A stretch of DNA of 64,000 nt from Bosea sp. F3-2 (GCF_008253865.1 NZ_CP042331.1:4188001-4252000); one strand, 5' to 3'. Shown: positions 7,714-16,169, counted from the first letter of the stretch. Notes: a model not told the origin generated them from the letters alone. Numbers and translations: made by a program.

Positions 7714-8478
7714 ATGACCTTGAAAACCCGCATCATCCCCTGCCTCGACGTCAAGGACGGCCGTGTGGTCAAGGGTGTGAAGTTCCTCGACCTCGTCGAT
7801 GCCGGCGATCCGGTCGAGGCCGCCAAGGCCTATGACGCGGCCGGCGCGGACGAGCTTTGCTTCCTCGACATCACCGCGAGCCATGAGGACCGCGGCATCC
7901 TGCTCGATGTGGTGACGCGCACGGCCGAGGCCTGCTTCATGCCGCTGACCGTCGGCGGCGGCGTGCGCAAGGTCGAGGATATCCGCGCTTTGCTGCTTGC
8001 CGGCGCCGACAAGGTCTCAATCAACACCGCCGCCGTCACCAACAGGCAATTCGTCAAGGAAGCGGCCGAGAAGTTCGGCGACCAGTGCATCGTCGTCGCC
8101 ATCGACGCCAAGCAGGTCTCGCCCGGCCGCTGGGAGATCTTCACCCATGGCGGGCGCAATGCCACCGGTATCGAGGCCGTCGCCTTCGCGCGCGAGGTCG
8201 TCTCGCTGGGAGCGGGCGAACTGCTCGTGACCTCGATGGACAAGGACGGCACCAAGTCAGGTTACGATCTCGGCCTGACCTGCGCGATTGCCGATGCGGT
8301 CTCGGTCCCGGTCATCGCCTCGGGCGGCGTCGGCAATCTCGACGATCTGGTCGCCGGCGTCAGCGAAGGCCATGCTTCGGCCGTGCTCGCCGCCTCGATC
8401 TTCCATTTCGGCACCTACACGATTCAGCAGGCCAAGGCGCATATGGCGGAAGCGGGCTTGAGGATGAGGCTGGACTGA
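7714..8478 (+). CDS. hisF: Imidazole glycerol phosphate synthase, cyclase subunit
   Basis: TIM-barrel partner of HisH; it uses channelled ammonia to convert PRFAR to imidazole glycerol phosphate and AICAR. It is 254 aa, standard length. Catalytic aspartates are Asp12 (CLDVKDGRVVKG) and Asp131 (AIDAK); phosphate-binding loops GGGVRK and ASGGVGN are visible. The ATG at 7714 is chosen because the family N-terminus MTLKTRIIPCLDV starts exactly there; the open frame runs further upstream but across an antisense gene. It is divergent from the PheC-like gene and separated from hisA by 2.9 kb of inserted or rearranged DNA, while hisE follows after a repeat. Confidence 0.96.
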   Translation: MTLKTRIIPCLDVKDGRVVKGVKFLDLVDAGDPVEAAKAYDAAGADELCFLDITASHEDRGILLDVVTRTAEACFMPLTVGGGVRKVEDIRALLLAGADKVSINTAAVTNRQFVKEAAEKFGDQCIVVAIDAKQVSPGRWEIFTHGGRNATGIEAVAFAREVVSLGAGELLVTSMDKDGTKSGYDLGLTCAIADAVSVPVIASGGVGNLDDLVAGVSEGHASAVLAASIFHFGTYTIQQAKAHMAEAGLRMRLD

Positions 8479-8495
8479 TGCCGAAACGCGTATCC

Positions 8496-8638
8496 GTCAT
8501 TCCGGGGCATTGCGCAGCAATGAGCCCGGAACCCATGAACACCGGCAGCGACCAGATTGCATCGGGGTTCGGAGCTTCACCGTCCGTCCCAGTGTTCATG
8601 AGTTCCGGGCTCGGACCTACGGTCCGCCCCGGAATGAC
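8496..8638. repeat. Dispersed intergenic palindromic repeat (family 1, copy 2)
   Basis: A 143-bp element between hisF and hisE. Its ends are inverted repeats, GTCATTCCGGGGC and GCCCCGGAATGAC, and a second nested pair (GAGCCCGGAA..CATGAACAC with GTGTTCATGAGTTCCGGGCTC) lies inside, so the whole element can fold into one long stem. It would be transcribed within the his operon. Confidence 0.8.
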
Positions 8639-8653
8639 AATGGAGCGGCCGGC

Positions 8654-8974
8654 ATGACCACCTTCACCCTCGCCGATCTCGAAGCCCGCATTGCCGAGCG
8701 GGCTAACGCCTCGCCCGAGGAATCCTGGACCGCCAAGCTCATCGCAGCCGGGCCGGAACGGGCCGCCAAGAAGTTCGGCGAGGAAGCGGTCGAGGCCGTC
8801 ATCGCCGCCGTGAAGGGCGACCGGGCCGAGCTCATCGCCGAAAGTGCCGATGTGCTTTATCATCTTTTGGTCGTGCTCAAGGCCCGCGATGTTGCATTGC
8901 AAGACGTCTTGAGCCAGCTTGAGGCTCGCACCGTCCGTTCCGGACTGGCGGAAAAGGCGGCCCGGCCCCGTTGA
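8654..8974 (+). CDS. hisE: Phosphoribosyl-ATP pyrophosphatase
   Basis: All-alpha NTP-PPase (MazG-like) that removes pyrophosphate from PR-ATP in the second step of histidine synthesis. It is 106 aa, the normal size for stand-alone HisE. The metal-binding helix motif is visible as KKFGEEAVEAVIAA, with the second acidic helix AESADVLYHLLVVL. The ATG at 8654 matches the family N-terminus (MTTFTLADLEARIAERA); longer in-frame starts would run through the upstream repeat. hisI is not present in the window. coaA begins about 55 bp downstream, an association also common in relatives. Confidence 0.94.
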   Translation: MTTFTLADLEARIAERANASPEESWTAKLIAAGPERAAKKFGEEAVEAVIAAVKGDRAELIAESADVLYHLLVVLKARDVALQDVLSQLEARTVRSGLAEKAARPR

Positions 8975-9029
8975 GTAACGCGAGGATGGCCCTGCGTTGA
9001 ATCTCGAATCCTGGATTGCGGGTCGCGTC

Positions 9030-10004
9030 ATGGACCAGCGCCCCATCAACACCCCGCCCGAACGCGAACTGATCTCGCCCTACCGTCTGTTCTCGCGGGA
9101 CGAATGGGCGCATCTGCGCGCCGACACGCCGCTGACGCTCTCGGTCGACGATCTGACCAAGCTGCAATCGATCAACGATCCGATCTCGCTCGACGAGATC
9201 GTGGCGATCTACCTGCCGCTGTCGCGCCTGCTCTCGCTCTATGTCGCCGCGACGCAGGGCCTGTTCAAGGCGACGCAGCGCTTCCTCCTGGCCGAGTCCG
9301 AGGTCAAGGTGCCCTATGTCATCGGGGTCGCCGGCTCGGTCGCGGTGGGCAAATCGACCACGGCGCGCGTGCTGAAGGCGCTGCTCTCGCGCTGGCCGAA
9401 CACGCCGAAGGTCGAGCTGGTCACCACCGACGGCTTCCTTCTGCCCAATGCCGAGCTCGAGCGGCGCGGCCTGATGCAGCGCAAAGGCTTCCCCGAGAGC
9501 TATGACGGCGCGGCGATCCTGCGCTTCCTCTCGGATGTGAAGGCCGGCAAGCCGCAGGTGACGGCGCCGGTCTATTCGCACCTCGTCTATGACGTGGTGC
9601 CGGGCGAGACGGTGACGGTCGAGCGGCCGGACATCCTGATCCTCGAAGGGCTCAACGTGCTGCAGCCGAACCGGATGCCGAAGGACGGCACGGTGATCCC
9701 CTTCGTCTCCGATTATTTCGATTTCTCGGTCTATCTCGACGCCGACGAGAACGATCTGCATCGCTGGTATGTCAATCGCTTCATGACGCTGCGCCACACC
9801 GCCTTCCGCGATCCGCGCTCCTTCTTCCGCAAATATGCGGAGATCGGCGAGGAAGAGGCGCTCGCCATCGCCGAGAAGCTCTGGACCGGCATCAACCTGC
9901 CGAACCTGCAGGAGAACATCCTGCCCACGCGCCAGCGCGCCAGCCTGATCCTGACCAAGGGCGCGAGCCACCGCATCCAGCAGGTTGCGCTGAGACGATT
10001 GTAG
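9030..10004 (+). CDS. coaA: Type I pantothenate kinase
   Basis: Phosphorylates pantothenate, the first committed and normally CoA-feedback-inhibited step of coenzyme A synthesis. It is a P-loop kinase of 324 aa. Walker A is GVAGSVAVGKST (Lys108), followed by the DGFLLPN substrate loop, YSHLVYD and the ILEGLNVLQ strand typical of prokaryotic type I enzymes. The ATG at 9030 (MDQRP) aligns with family N-termini. An in-frame TTG at 8997, with GAGGA about ten bases upstream, would add eleven residues and cannot be excluded. It lies just after hisE on the same strand. Confidence 0.94.
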   Translation: MDQRPINTPPERELISPYRLFSRDEWAHLRADTPLTLSVDDLTKLQSINDPISLDEIVAIYLPLSRLLSLYVAATQGLFKATQRFLLAESEVKVPYVIGVAGSVAVGKSTTARVLKALLSRWPNTPKVELVTTDGFLLPNAELERRGLMQRKGFPESYDGAAILRFLSDVKAGKPQVTAPVYSHLVYDVVPGETVTVERPDILILEGLNVLQPNRMPKDGTVIPFVSDYFDFSVYLDADENDLHRWYVNRFMTLRHTAFRDPRSFFRKYAEIGEEEALAIAEKLWTGINLPNLQENILPTRQRASLILTKGASHRIQQVALRRL

Positions 10005-10021
10005 CACGGGCAGAAGCCGGC

Positions 10022-10549
10022 ATGACGACCTATGTCGCCCTCCTCCACTCGATCGTGCTCGGCCCCGGCAAGCGACTGGCGATGGCGGACCTGAAGGCTA
10101 TGACGGCGGCGCTCGGCTTTGGCGATCCGCGCACCTGGGTTGCCACCGGCAATCTGATCTTCGAGGGCGACGATGCGCCCCTCGCGGAGATCGAAAACCG
10201 ATTGGAAGCGGCCTTCCGCTCCGGTTTCGGCAAGCATGTCGATATCATCCTGCGCACAGCGCAGGTCTGGCGGCGGCTTGCCGCCCAAAATCCCTTCCCG
10301 GACAGGAACGGCGCCAATATCGGCATCCGCGTCATGCGAACGCCGCTCGGTCCAGACGCCTTGTCCATGCTCGGCGGGATCGCCGCGCCTGGCGTTGGTC
10401 TTGCCCTCGCGGACGGCGATTTATGGATCAATTTCGGCGGCAAGCCGAATGAGACGAAGCTGCTCTCGCATCTGACGACCAAAAAACTCGGTATCGGCAC
10501 GCTGCGCAACGCCAATACCGTCAATGCGCTTTCCACAATGCTGGACTGA
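10022..10549 (+). CDS. DUF1697 family protein
   Basis: A 175-aa DUF1697 protein, function unknown. The family start is recognisable (TTYVALLHSIVLGPGKRLAM for the usual YVALLRGINVGG..), followed by LKAMTAALGFGDPRTWVATGNLIFE and a C-terminal segment ending NANTVNALSTMLD, close to the usual R.W.T..KL. Notably, the second position reads LLHSIVLGPGKR, departing from the canonical LLRGINVGG motif. The protein has no signal peptide or membrane segment. It begins 17 bp after coaA, so it may be co-transcribed. Confidence 0.8.
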   Translation: MTTYVALLHSIVLGPGKRLAMADLKAMTAALGFGDPRTWVATGNLIFEGDDAPLAEIENRLEAAFRSGFGKHVDIILRTAQVWRRLAAQNPFPDRNGANIGIRVMRTPLGPDALSMLGGIAAPGVGLALADGDLWINFGGKPNETKLLSHLTTKKLGIGTLRNANTVNALSTMLD

Positions 10550-10590
10550 TGCTCCGGCCAGCTCACTCGGCGCGATAGGAACCTCTGGCG

Positions 10591-11046
10591 GTGCTGGAGC
10601 ACCTCGATCTTTCCCCTCTCGGCCTGATGGCCGGTGCGGCCTTCGTCGCCGCCACCTTGCTGCCGGCGCAGTCGGAAGCGGTCTTCATCGGATTGCTGGC
10701 GACGAAGAGCGCCGATCCGCTCGCGCTGTTCCTGACCGCGAGCCTCGCCAACACCGCCGGCTCCATCGTCAACTGGTGGCTGGGGCGGCTGATCACGCGC
10801 CATGGCGTCGAGAAGCTGCCCGCACGGCTGCGGCCGGACCCGATCCGCTTCGGCCAGGCCCAAGCCTTCTTCGGACGCTTCGGCTGGCCGTCGCTGCTAC
10901 TGGCCTGGCTGCCCGTCGTCGGCGACCCGCTGACCTTCGTTGCCGGCACGCTGAACTATCCGCCCGGCCGCTTCATCGCGCTCGTGTTGCTCGGCAAGGC
11001 GGGCCGCTACGCCGCGCTCTGGGCGGGTTGGGTGAGCCTCGCCTGA
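10591..11046 (+). CDS. YqaA/DedA-like inner-membrane protein
   Basis: A 151-aa integral membrane protein resembling YqaA, a small branch of the DedA/SNARE-associated superfamily. Hydrophobic segments occur around residues 10-35, 45-65, 95-115 and 125-145, with the typical tract LTASLANTAGSIVNWWLGR and the later GRFGWPSLLLAWLPVVGDPLTFVAG. DedA-family proteins are linked to membrane lipid carrier recycling and proton-motive force, but the role of YqaA is not established. The start is a GTG at 10591, with AGGA about 12 bases upstream; an internal ATG at 10627 would cut the first membrane segment. The gene lies between DUF1697 and ridA. Confidence 0.78.
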   Translation: MLEHLDLSPLGLMAGAAFVAATLLPAQSEAVFIGLLATKSADPLALFLTASLANTAGSIVNWWLGRLITRHGVEKLPARLRPDPIRFGQAQAFFGRFGWPSLLLAWLPVVGDPLTFVAGTLNYPPGRFIALVLLGKAGRYAALWAGWVSLA

Positions 11047-11075
11047 ACCGACTTGTTCTACGCGAACGCCTTTCT

Positions 11076-11096
11076 GAAAAGCAGCCTCCGCTTTTC
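11076..11096 (+). terminator. Weak terminator-like hairpin after the YqaA gene
   Basis: A perfect 7-bp stem (GAAAAGC at 11076-11082, GCTTTTC at 11090-11096) with a 7-nt loop. A U-run does not follow, so intrinsic termination would be weak. It could equally be a transcript-stabilising hairpin. Confidence 0.3.
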
Positions 11097-11174
11097 GGGC
11101 GCGCGCAGCATATCATTTGCGAAACCGGGCGGGGCGGGCTACCAGCGGAGGCGTCCGTTCAAGGAGATTTCACT

Positions 11175-11525
11175 ATGAGCATTCAGCGTATGGGCGTCGG
11201 CCCGCGCATGTCCAAGGCCGTCGTGCACGGCGACACCGTCTATCTGGCGGGCCAGGTCGCGGACAAGGCCGCCGGCAAGAGCGTGGGCGAGCAGACCGCC
11301 GACATCCTCGGCATCATCGACGGGCTCCTGGCCGAGGCCGGCACCGACAAGTCGAAGCTGCTGATGGTCAATATCTGGCTCTCCGACATGTCGACCTTCG
11401 CCGAGATGAACGCCGTCTGGGACAAGTGGGTCGTCGCCGGCCAGACCCCGGGCCGCGCCACGGTCGAGGCCAAGCTCGCTGCGCCGCAGTTCACCGTCGA
11501 GATCGCGGTCATCGCCGCGAAGTAA
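11175..11525 (+). CDS. RidA family enamine/imine deaminase-like protein
   Basis: A 116-aa protein of the YjgF/YER057c/UK114 (Rid) family, cytosolic trimers that hydrolyse reactive enamines and imines such as 2-aminoacrylate. Visible family features are VYLAGQVADKA, the helix TADILGIIDGLLAEAGTDKSKLL, the conserved WVVAGQTPGRATVEAKLA with the key Arg of the R-x-x-V/T-E segment, and FTVEIAVIAAK at the end. This is the RidA-like subgroup of about 115 aa. The ATG at 11175 has a strong AAGGAG at 11161-11166. A repeat composite follows the stop immediately. Confidence 0.88.
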   Translation: MSIQRMGVGPRMSKAVVHGDTVYLAGQVADKAAGKSVGEQTADILGIIDGLLAEAGTDKSKLLMVNIWLSDMSTFAEMNAVWDKWVVAGQTPGRATVEAKLAAPQFTVEIAVIAAK

Positions 11526-11531
11526 ACACTT

Positions 11532-11567
11532 AGAGCATTCCGCGTTCCTCGCATTGCGGAATGCTCT
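11532..11567. repeat. Hairpin module of the family 2 repeat composite
   Basis: A 12-bp perfect stem (AGAGCATTCCGC and GCGGAATGCTCT) around a 12-nt loop, right after ridA. The same kind of module (GAGCATTTCCGCG..CGCGGAAATGCTC) lies beside the other full composite at 39991-40027, in the mirror arrangement expected for the reverse orientation. Confidence 0.75.
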
Positions 11568-11582
11568 ATCTCTTTATTTTAT

Positions 11583-11628
11583 CGCATTTTCTTCACGCGA
11601 ACCAGTATCCACTTCGCTCGAAAATGCT
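11583..11628. repeat. Rhizobiales-type 46-bp dispersed repeat (family 2, copy B)
   Basis: The sequence CGCATTTTCTTCACGCGAAC..CTCGAAAATGCT is almost identical to copy A at 2868-2913. The ATG in its last six bases is the most likely start of the following gene, so the mobile or dispersed repeat appears to supply the start codon. Confidence 0.8.
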
Positions 11629-13045
11629 TGAGGCCGAGCCGGAGCGGGAGGCAGCCATCAGTCAACCCGACCAGATCGTCCCGCTTCTGGCGCGCGTCGC
11701 CGGACGCCACGGCCTGCCGCCGGTGGCGCTGGCGGCGATGATTGCGGACTGGCTGCGTCGCCCCGGCTCGACACCTCCCGCCGAAGCCTTGCTCGATCGC
11801 AAGGCCGCCGACTTCCTGGCCTTAGTTCAGCGCCTTGCCGAAGCGATCGGCGACCCCGAGGTTCAGCGTCTGCGCCAGGAGGCCGCTGCTGCCCTCAACG
11901 CCGGAAACTTTGCCGATGCTGACAAGGCTCTGGCGCAAGCCGAGCTGCACGCCATCGGCGGCGTGACCGACCTTTCGACATTGCCGATCGAACGCCGATT
12001 GCTGATCGGCGAGAACCGGGCGGACCGGGGCGCGCTCAGCTTCCTGCGCACGACCGCCGAAGGCTATCGCGAAGCTTCCGCCCGTTACGGCGAGGCCTCC
12101 ACCCTGATCGGTCTCGCCGATGTCGAACGCAGCCGCGCCATGGCGCTGGAACAAGCGAAGGCATTGGCGCGCATCAGCGAAGATTTCGGCGGGCGCGACG
12201 GTTATGACGCGGCCATTGCGGCATTGCGCCGCCTGCTCGAAGGTCTCGACCGTCTGGCGGATACCGTGGCCTTTGCCGGCGCCCAGGAGGCCCTGGCCGC
12301 CACGCTGGAAGGCCTCGCGGCGCTCACCGGCGAGACGAAACTGCTGACCGCGGCGCTCGTCCATTGCCGCTCGGGCATCGAATATCTGAGCCGCGACGAG
12401 GCGCCGCCGCTCTGGCGCATGCTGAGCCTGCGCATCGGTCGCATCGCGGTCACGCTCGGGGTTACGCAGAAGGACGATGAGCTTCTCGAAGAAGCCATCG
12501 CCACCTATGCCAGCGTCCTCAGCGCCTGGGACCGTGCCGATGATGAACCGCGCTGGCTCGAAGCCGAACATATGATCTCGCGGGCCCGTGCGACGCTTGG
12601 GCGGCGACGGAGCGATCTCTCCCTGCTGGAGCGCGCCTTCAACGGCCTCAACCGGGTTTCCTTGGCGACGGAGCGGGCCCGCGAGCCGCTGCGCTGGGCC
12701 GAACTCCAGGACCAGATGGGCAACGTTCTCGCTGCCATGGGCGAACGCTATAGCGAGCCGGTCGTGATCGAGGAGGCGATCGCCGCCTTCGCCGCTGCTC
12801 TGCAGGAAAGGCGGCAGGACAGCGTGCCGCTGCTCTGGGCGCGCAGCCTCGCCAACCAGGCCGAGGCCATGCTCCAGCTGGCGCGGCGCAACAAGGACAA
12901 GGAGCTGGCCCAGAAGGCACTCACGCAGTTGATGACGGCGACGGAGACGGCTCGCCGCTCATCAGGCGGAGATTCGCTCGCCGCCGATCTCCAGAAGCGA
13001 CTCGTCGCCGCCGGAGCCATGGCGACCAAGCTGATCGGCGGCTGA
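11624..13045 (+). CDS. Uncharacterised alpha-helical repeat (TPR-like) protein
   Basis: A 473-aa protein of unknown function. After residue 60 it is almost wholly alpha-helical and alanine/leucine-rich, with spaced helical pairs resembling degenerate tetratricopeptide repeats (for example LLEEAIATYASVLSAW, WAELQDQMGNVLAAMGERY and VIEEAIAAFAAALQERR). No signal peptide or membrane segment is visible, so it is probably a cytosolic scaffold. The first possible ATG that avoids the repeat hairpin is at 11624, inside repeat copy B; there is no convincing ribosome-binding site, so an unseen alternative start further in (next ATG at residue 60) is possible. It converges with the aminotransferase gene, 16 bp apart. 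Confidence 0.6.
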   Translation: MLEAEPEREAAISQPDQIVPLLARVAGRHGLPPVALAAMIADWLRRPGSTPPAEALLDRKAADFLALVQRLAEAIGDPEVQRLRQEAAAALNAGNFADADKALAQAELHAIGGVTDLSTLPIERRLLIGENRADRGALSFLRTTAEGYREASARYGEASTLIGLADVERSRAMALEQAKALARISEDFGGRDGYDAAIAALRRLLEGLDRLADTVAFAGAQEALAATLEGLAALTGETKLLTAALVHCRSGIEYLSRDEAPPLWRMLSLRIGRIAVTLGVTQKDDELLEEAIATYASVLSAWDRADDEPRWLEAEHMISRARATLGRRRSDLSLLERAFNGLNRVSLATERAREPLRWAELQDQMGNVLAAMGERYSEPVVIEEAIAAFAAALQERRQDSVPLLWARSLANQAEAMLQLARRNKDKELAQKALTQLMTATETARRSSGGDSLAADLQKRLVAAGAMATKLIGG

Positions 13046-13061
13046 CGAACAGCCGCCCGCC

Positions 13062-14210
13062 TCAGCGCGGACGGCGGGTTGCAAGCCTCTCCAGCGCGGC
13101 ATCGAGCGTCGCATCGCGCTTGGCGAAGCAGAAGCGGACGACATTCCTCACCGCGCCCTCGGCATAGAAGGCGCTGACCGGGATCGCGGCGACGCCGCTC
13201 TCGGTGACGAGCCGCCGGCAGAAATCGGCATCATCGCTCTCGCCGAGTGGAGCGATGTCGACATTGAGGAAATAGGTTCCGGCGCTGGGCAGCACCGCAA
13301 AGCCGAGATCGCGCAGTCCCGTGGCGAAACGGTCGCGCGAGCGCTGGAAATCGGCACGCATGTCCTCGAAGTAGTCGTCCGCCTTGCCGAGCCCGTAGGC
13401 AACCGCCGCTTGCAGGTTCGGCGGGGTGGTGAAGGTGATGTACTGATGCGCCTTGGCCAGGACCCGCATGATCGCGGGAGCGGCCATGACAAGCCCGACC
13501 TTCCAGCCGGTGAGCGAGAAAATCTTGCCGGCCGACGAGATCTTAACGGTGCGCTCGCGCATGCCCGGCCGGCCGAGCACCGAGGCATGGCGATGCCCGT
13601 CGAAGACGACATGCTCCCAGACCTCGTCGCAGATCGCGATCGCATCGTGGCGTACGCAGAAATCGGCGAGGAGGTCGAGATCGGCCTGGCCGAAGATCGT
13701 CGCCGTCGGGTTGAGCGGGTTGTTGAACAGCACGACCTTCGTCTTCGGCGAGAAGGCCTTGGCCAAGGCCTGCTCCGTCAGCCCGAAATGCGGCGGCGTC
13801 AGCGTCACGAATTTCGGAATGCCGCCGGCGCGCCGCACCAGCGGCAGATAGGCATCGTACATCGGCTCGAACAGCACGACCTCGTCGCCAGGCGTGACGA
13901 GCGCCATCAGCGCTCCGGCAATCGCCTCGGTCGCACCGGAGGTCACCATCACCTCGCTGTTCGGATCGAGATCGAGGCCCTGCCAGTGCTTGTAATGCGT
14001 GGCGACCGCCTGGCGCAGTTCAGGCAGACCCATCATCGGCGGATACTGGTTCCAGCCGTCCATGACGGCATCCGCGGCCTTGCGCCGCACATCCTCCGGC
14101 CCCGGATCATCCGGGAAGCCCTGGCCGAGATTGACCGCGCCGGTTTCGCGCGCGAGCTGCGACATCGCCTCGAAGACGGTGGTCGGGAGAGCGGAGAAGA
14201 TCGGATTCAT
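13062..14210 (-). CDS. Class I/II PLP aminotransferase
   Basis: A 382-aa fold-type I aminotransferase, cytosolic. Diagnostic elements: NLGQGFPDDPGP near residue 24, the PLP-ring loop TSGATEAIAG, NNPLNPTATIF, the cofactor Asp in ICDEVWEHVVFDG, and the Schiff-base lysine in SSAGKIFSLTGWKVG. The closest named relatives are the kynurenine/methionine aminotransferase (YbdL, MtnE) and N-succinyldiaminopimelate aminotransferase (DapC) groups, so transamination of methionine-like or aromatic amino acids is plausible but not decided. The start MNPIFSALP at 14210 fits the family; the frame extends upstream through a region with an operator. A TetR-type palindrome lies 107 bp upstream. Confidence 0.85.
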   Translation of the reverse strand: MNPIFSALPTTVFEAMSQLARETGAVNLGQGFPDDPGPEDVRRKAADAVMDGWNQYPPMMGLPELRQAVATHYKHWQGLDLDPNSEVMVTSGATEAIAGALMALVTPGDEVVLFEPMYDAYLPLVRRAGGIPKFVTLTPPHFGLTEQALAKAFSPKTKVVLFNNPLNPTATIFGQADLDLLADFCVRHDAIAICDEVWEHVVFDGHRHASVLGRPGMRERTVKISSAGKIFSLTGWKVGLVMAAPAIMRVLAKAHQYITFTTPPNLQAAVAYGLGKADDYFEDMRADFQRSRDRFATGLRDLGFAVLPSAGTYFLNVDIAPLGESDDADFCRRLVTESGVAAIPVSAFYAEGAVRNVVRFCFAKRDATLDAALERLATRRPR

Positions 14211-14569
14211 CGCAGAGGCCGGCAGGAACAAGGACGAAGCCGGCTTTAACATGCCGCGAGGCGGCGCGCATCCCGAGCCCCGCAACGAGCACGACCTCAT
14301 TCCATCAACTGCCGAGTGATGAATGTTGACATTCGTCATCGGTCAGTGTTTACTGAGTCTCAGCCGGTCCTCGGCGGGATCTTGTTGCGACTTCGCCCCT
14401 TTGGCGTAGCAAGGTGCCGTAGTGGACCGGCGAACCTTGTCAGGATGACGATCCCTGCGAGCGGGATCATCCGGCGCAGACAGCGGCCAGAGTCCCGCAC
14501 CTTCCTTGCATGAAGATTGCCCTCGGCAAGCGGCTTTCCGCGCCACGGAAAACCGGGCTAAGCAGGGCG
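14211..14569. other. Divergent intergenic region between the aminotransferase and cobQ
   Basis: This 359-bp region carries a 22-bp TetR-type operator at 14317-14338, a small palindrome TCAGTGTTTACTGA at 14343-14356 and a bulged hairpin at 14443-14472. I looked for a cobalamin riboswitch before cobQ and did not find its conserved B12-box or GCCACTG element. Confidence 0.6.
14317..14338. promoter_or_regulatory. TetR-type operator (copy 1)
   Basis: A 22-bp near-palindrome with outer half-sites TGATGAATG and ATTCGTCA. Eighteen of its 22 bases are identical to the palindrome at 16170-16191 that overlaps the upstream region of the TetR gene, so both are probably bound by that regulator. Confidence 0.6.
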
Positions 14570-16051
14570 ATGCCTCGCGCTCCTACGCCCGCCATCATGA
14601 TCCTCGGCACCGGCTCCAATGTCGGCAAGTCGCTGGTCGTCGCCGGTCTCTGCCGGCTCTTCGCGAATCGCGGGCTGCGCGTGCGCCCCTTCAAGCCGCA
14701 GAACATGTCGAACAATGCCGCCGCCACGGCCGGAGGCGAGATCGGACGCGCACAGGCGCTGCAGGCCCGCGCCGCACGCATCGAGCCGCATCCCGACATG
14801 AACCCGGTCCTGCTGAAGCCCGAAGGCGAGCAGGGCAGCCAGATCATCCTGCAGGGCCGCGTCGCCGGGCGGCTGGCCTCCCGCGATTTCGCGCGGCGCG
14901 GCGATTTCCTGCCCCGCGTGCTGGAAAGCTTCGGGCGCCTTAGCGAATCGGCCGATCTCGTCATCGTCGAAGGAGCCGGCTCGCCGGCCGAGACCAATCT
15001 GCGCGCCCGCGACATCGCCAATCTCGGCTTTGCGCGAGCCGCCGGCGTTCCTGCGGTGCTGGTCGGCGATATCGATCGCGGCGGGGTGATCGCCAGCCTC
15101 GTCGGCACCCATGCCGTGCTCGATCCGGCCGATCGGGCGATGATACGCGCCTTCGCGATCAATCGGTTCCGCGGCGATGTCGGGTTGTTCGGCCCCGGCC
15201 TCGATACCATCGCGACCGCGACGGGCTGGCCCTCTCTCGGTGTCATCCCCTGGTTCGCGGCTGCGGCGCGCCTGCCCGCGGAAGACGGACTTGATATCCG
15301 CTCGGGGCAGAAGCCCGGCGCGCGCCTGAAGATCGCCGTGCCGGTGCTGCCCGGCATCGCCAATTTCGACGACCTCGACCCGCTCAAGCTCGAGGATGCC
15401 GTCGACCTCGCGATGATCGGCCCCGGCCAGGCGCTGCCGGGGGATGCCGATCTCGTCATCCTGCCGGGTTCCAAGACGACCTTGCGGGACCTTGCCGCGT
15501 TGCGACGGGAGGGCTGGGACATCGACATCCTCGCCCATCGCCGGCGCGGAGGACATATCCTCGGCCTCTGCGGCGGCTATCAGATGCTCGGGCACGTGGT
15601 CCGCGACCCGCTGGGACTGGAGGGCACCGCCGGAGAGGCGCCGGGCCTCGGCCTTCTCGATGTCGAAACCTGCCTCGATGCCGAGAAGACCGTTCGCGAG
15701 ATCGGCTTCGCCGACATTGCGAGCGCCACGCATGGGCAAGCCTACGAGATCCATCTCGGCCGAACCACAGGCGGCGACACCCTCCACGCGCCGTTCCAGG
15801 TCGATGGGAGGGCCGAAGGGGCGGCAAGCCCCGACGGGCGGGTCGCTGGCTGCTATCTGCATGGCATCTTTGCTTCGGATGCAGTGCGCGGCGCCTGGCT
15901 TACCCGCATTGCGGGCGCCGGCCTGTCGTCGATGCTGAACTACGACGATGCCGTCGACAGAACGCTCGATGCACTCGCGGACCATCTCGAGCGCCATCTC
16001 GACACCGTTACGCTGCTGGATATCGCGAAATCGCGCGCTCCGACCTCATAA
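14570..16051 (+). CDS. cobQ: Cobyric acid synthase
   Basis: Glutamine-dependent enzyme that amidates four side chains (b, d, e, g) of adenosylcobyrinic acid a,c-diamide in cobalamin synthesis. It is 493 aa from ATG 14570 (MPRAPTP). The P-loop-like GTGSNVGKS at residues 13-21, KPQNMSNNAA and VEGAGSPAE in the synthetase half, and the glutaminase half with the nucleophile Cys in GLCGGYQML and the C-terminal His in GCYLHGIF are visible. A longer reading from ATG 14510 would add 20 non-conserved residues. It is the only cobalamin gene in this window, so the rest of the pathway must lie elsewhere. Confidence 0.95.
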   Translation: MPRAPTPAIMILGTGSNVGKSLVVAGLCRLFANRGLRVRPFKPQNMSNNAAATAGGEIGRAQALQARAARIEPHPDMNPVLLKPEGEQGSQIILQGRVAGRLASRDFARRGDFLPRVLESFGRLSESADLVIVEGAGSPAETNLRARDIANLGFARAAGVPAVLVGDIDRGGVIASLVGTHAVLDPADRAMIRAFAINRFRGDVGLFGPGLDTIATATGWPSLGVIPWFAAAARLPAEDGLDIRSGQKPGARLKIAVPVLPGIANFDDLDPLKLEDAVDLAMIGPGQALPGDADLVILPGSKTTLRDLAALRREGWDIDILAHRRRGGHILGLCGGYQMLGHVVRDPLGLEGTAGEAPGLGLLDVETCLDAEKTVREIGFADIASATHGQAYEIHLGRTTGGDTLHAPFQVDGRAEGAASPDGRVAGCYLHGIFASDAVRGAWLTRIAGAGLSSMLNYDDAVDRTLDALADHLERHLDTVTLLDIAKSRAPTS

Positions 16052-16128
16052 GCCATCGGAACGCCGGATCAGAGTGTAACCCCTCGCGCGAATGGCAGCG
16101 GCTTGTCAGGATTGGACTTCAGCCGAGA

Positions 16129-16142
16129 TTGATGTGAATCAA
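16129..16142. promoter_or_regulatory. FNR/FixK-type binding site
   Basis: TTGATGTGAATCAA is an exact match to the TTGAT-N4-ATCAA consensus of CRP/FNR-type anaerobic regulators (FNR, FixK). It lies 28-41 bp before the 22-bp operator and 102 bp before the preferred start of the TetR gene, suggesting oxygen-responsive control. Confidence 0.6.
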
Positions 16143-16169
16143 ATCAAAAGCCTTTATTCGCCATAGCGT

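Noticed and set aside
14341..14569. Cobalamin riboswitch ahead of cobQ
   Set aside because: The conserved B12-box and the GCCACTG element were not found on the plus strand; only a bulged hairpin is present.
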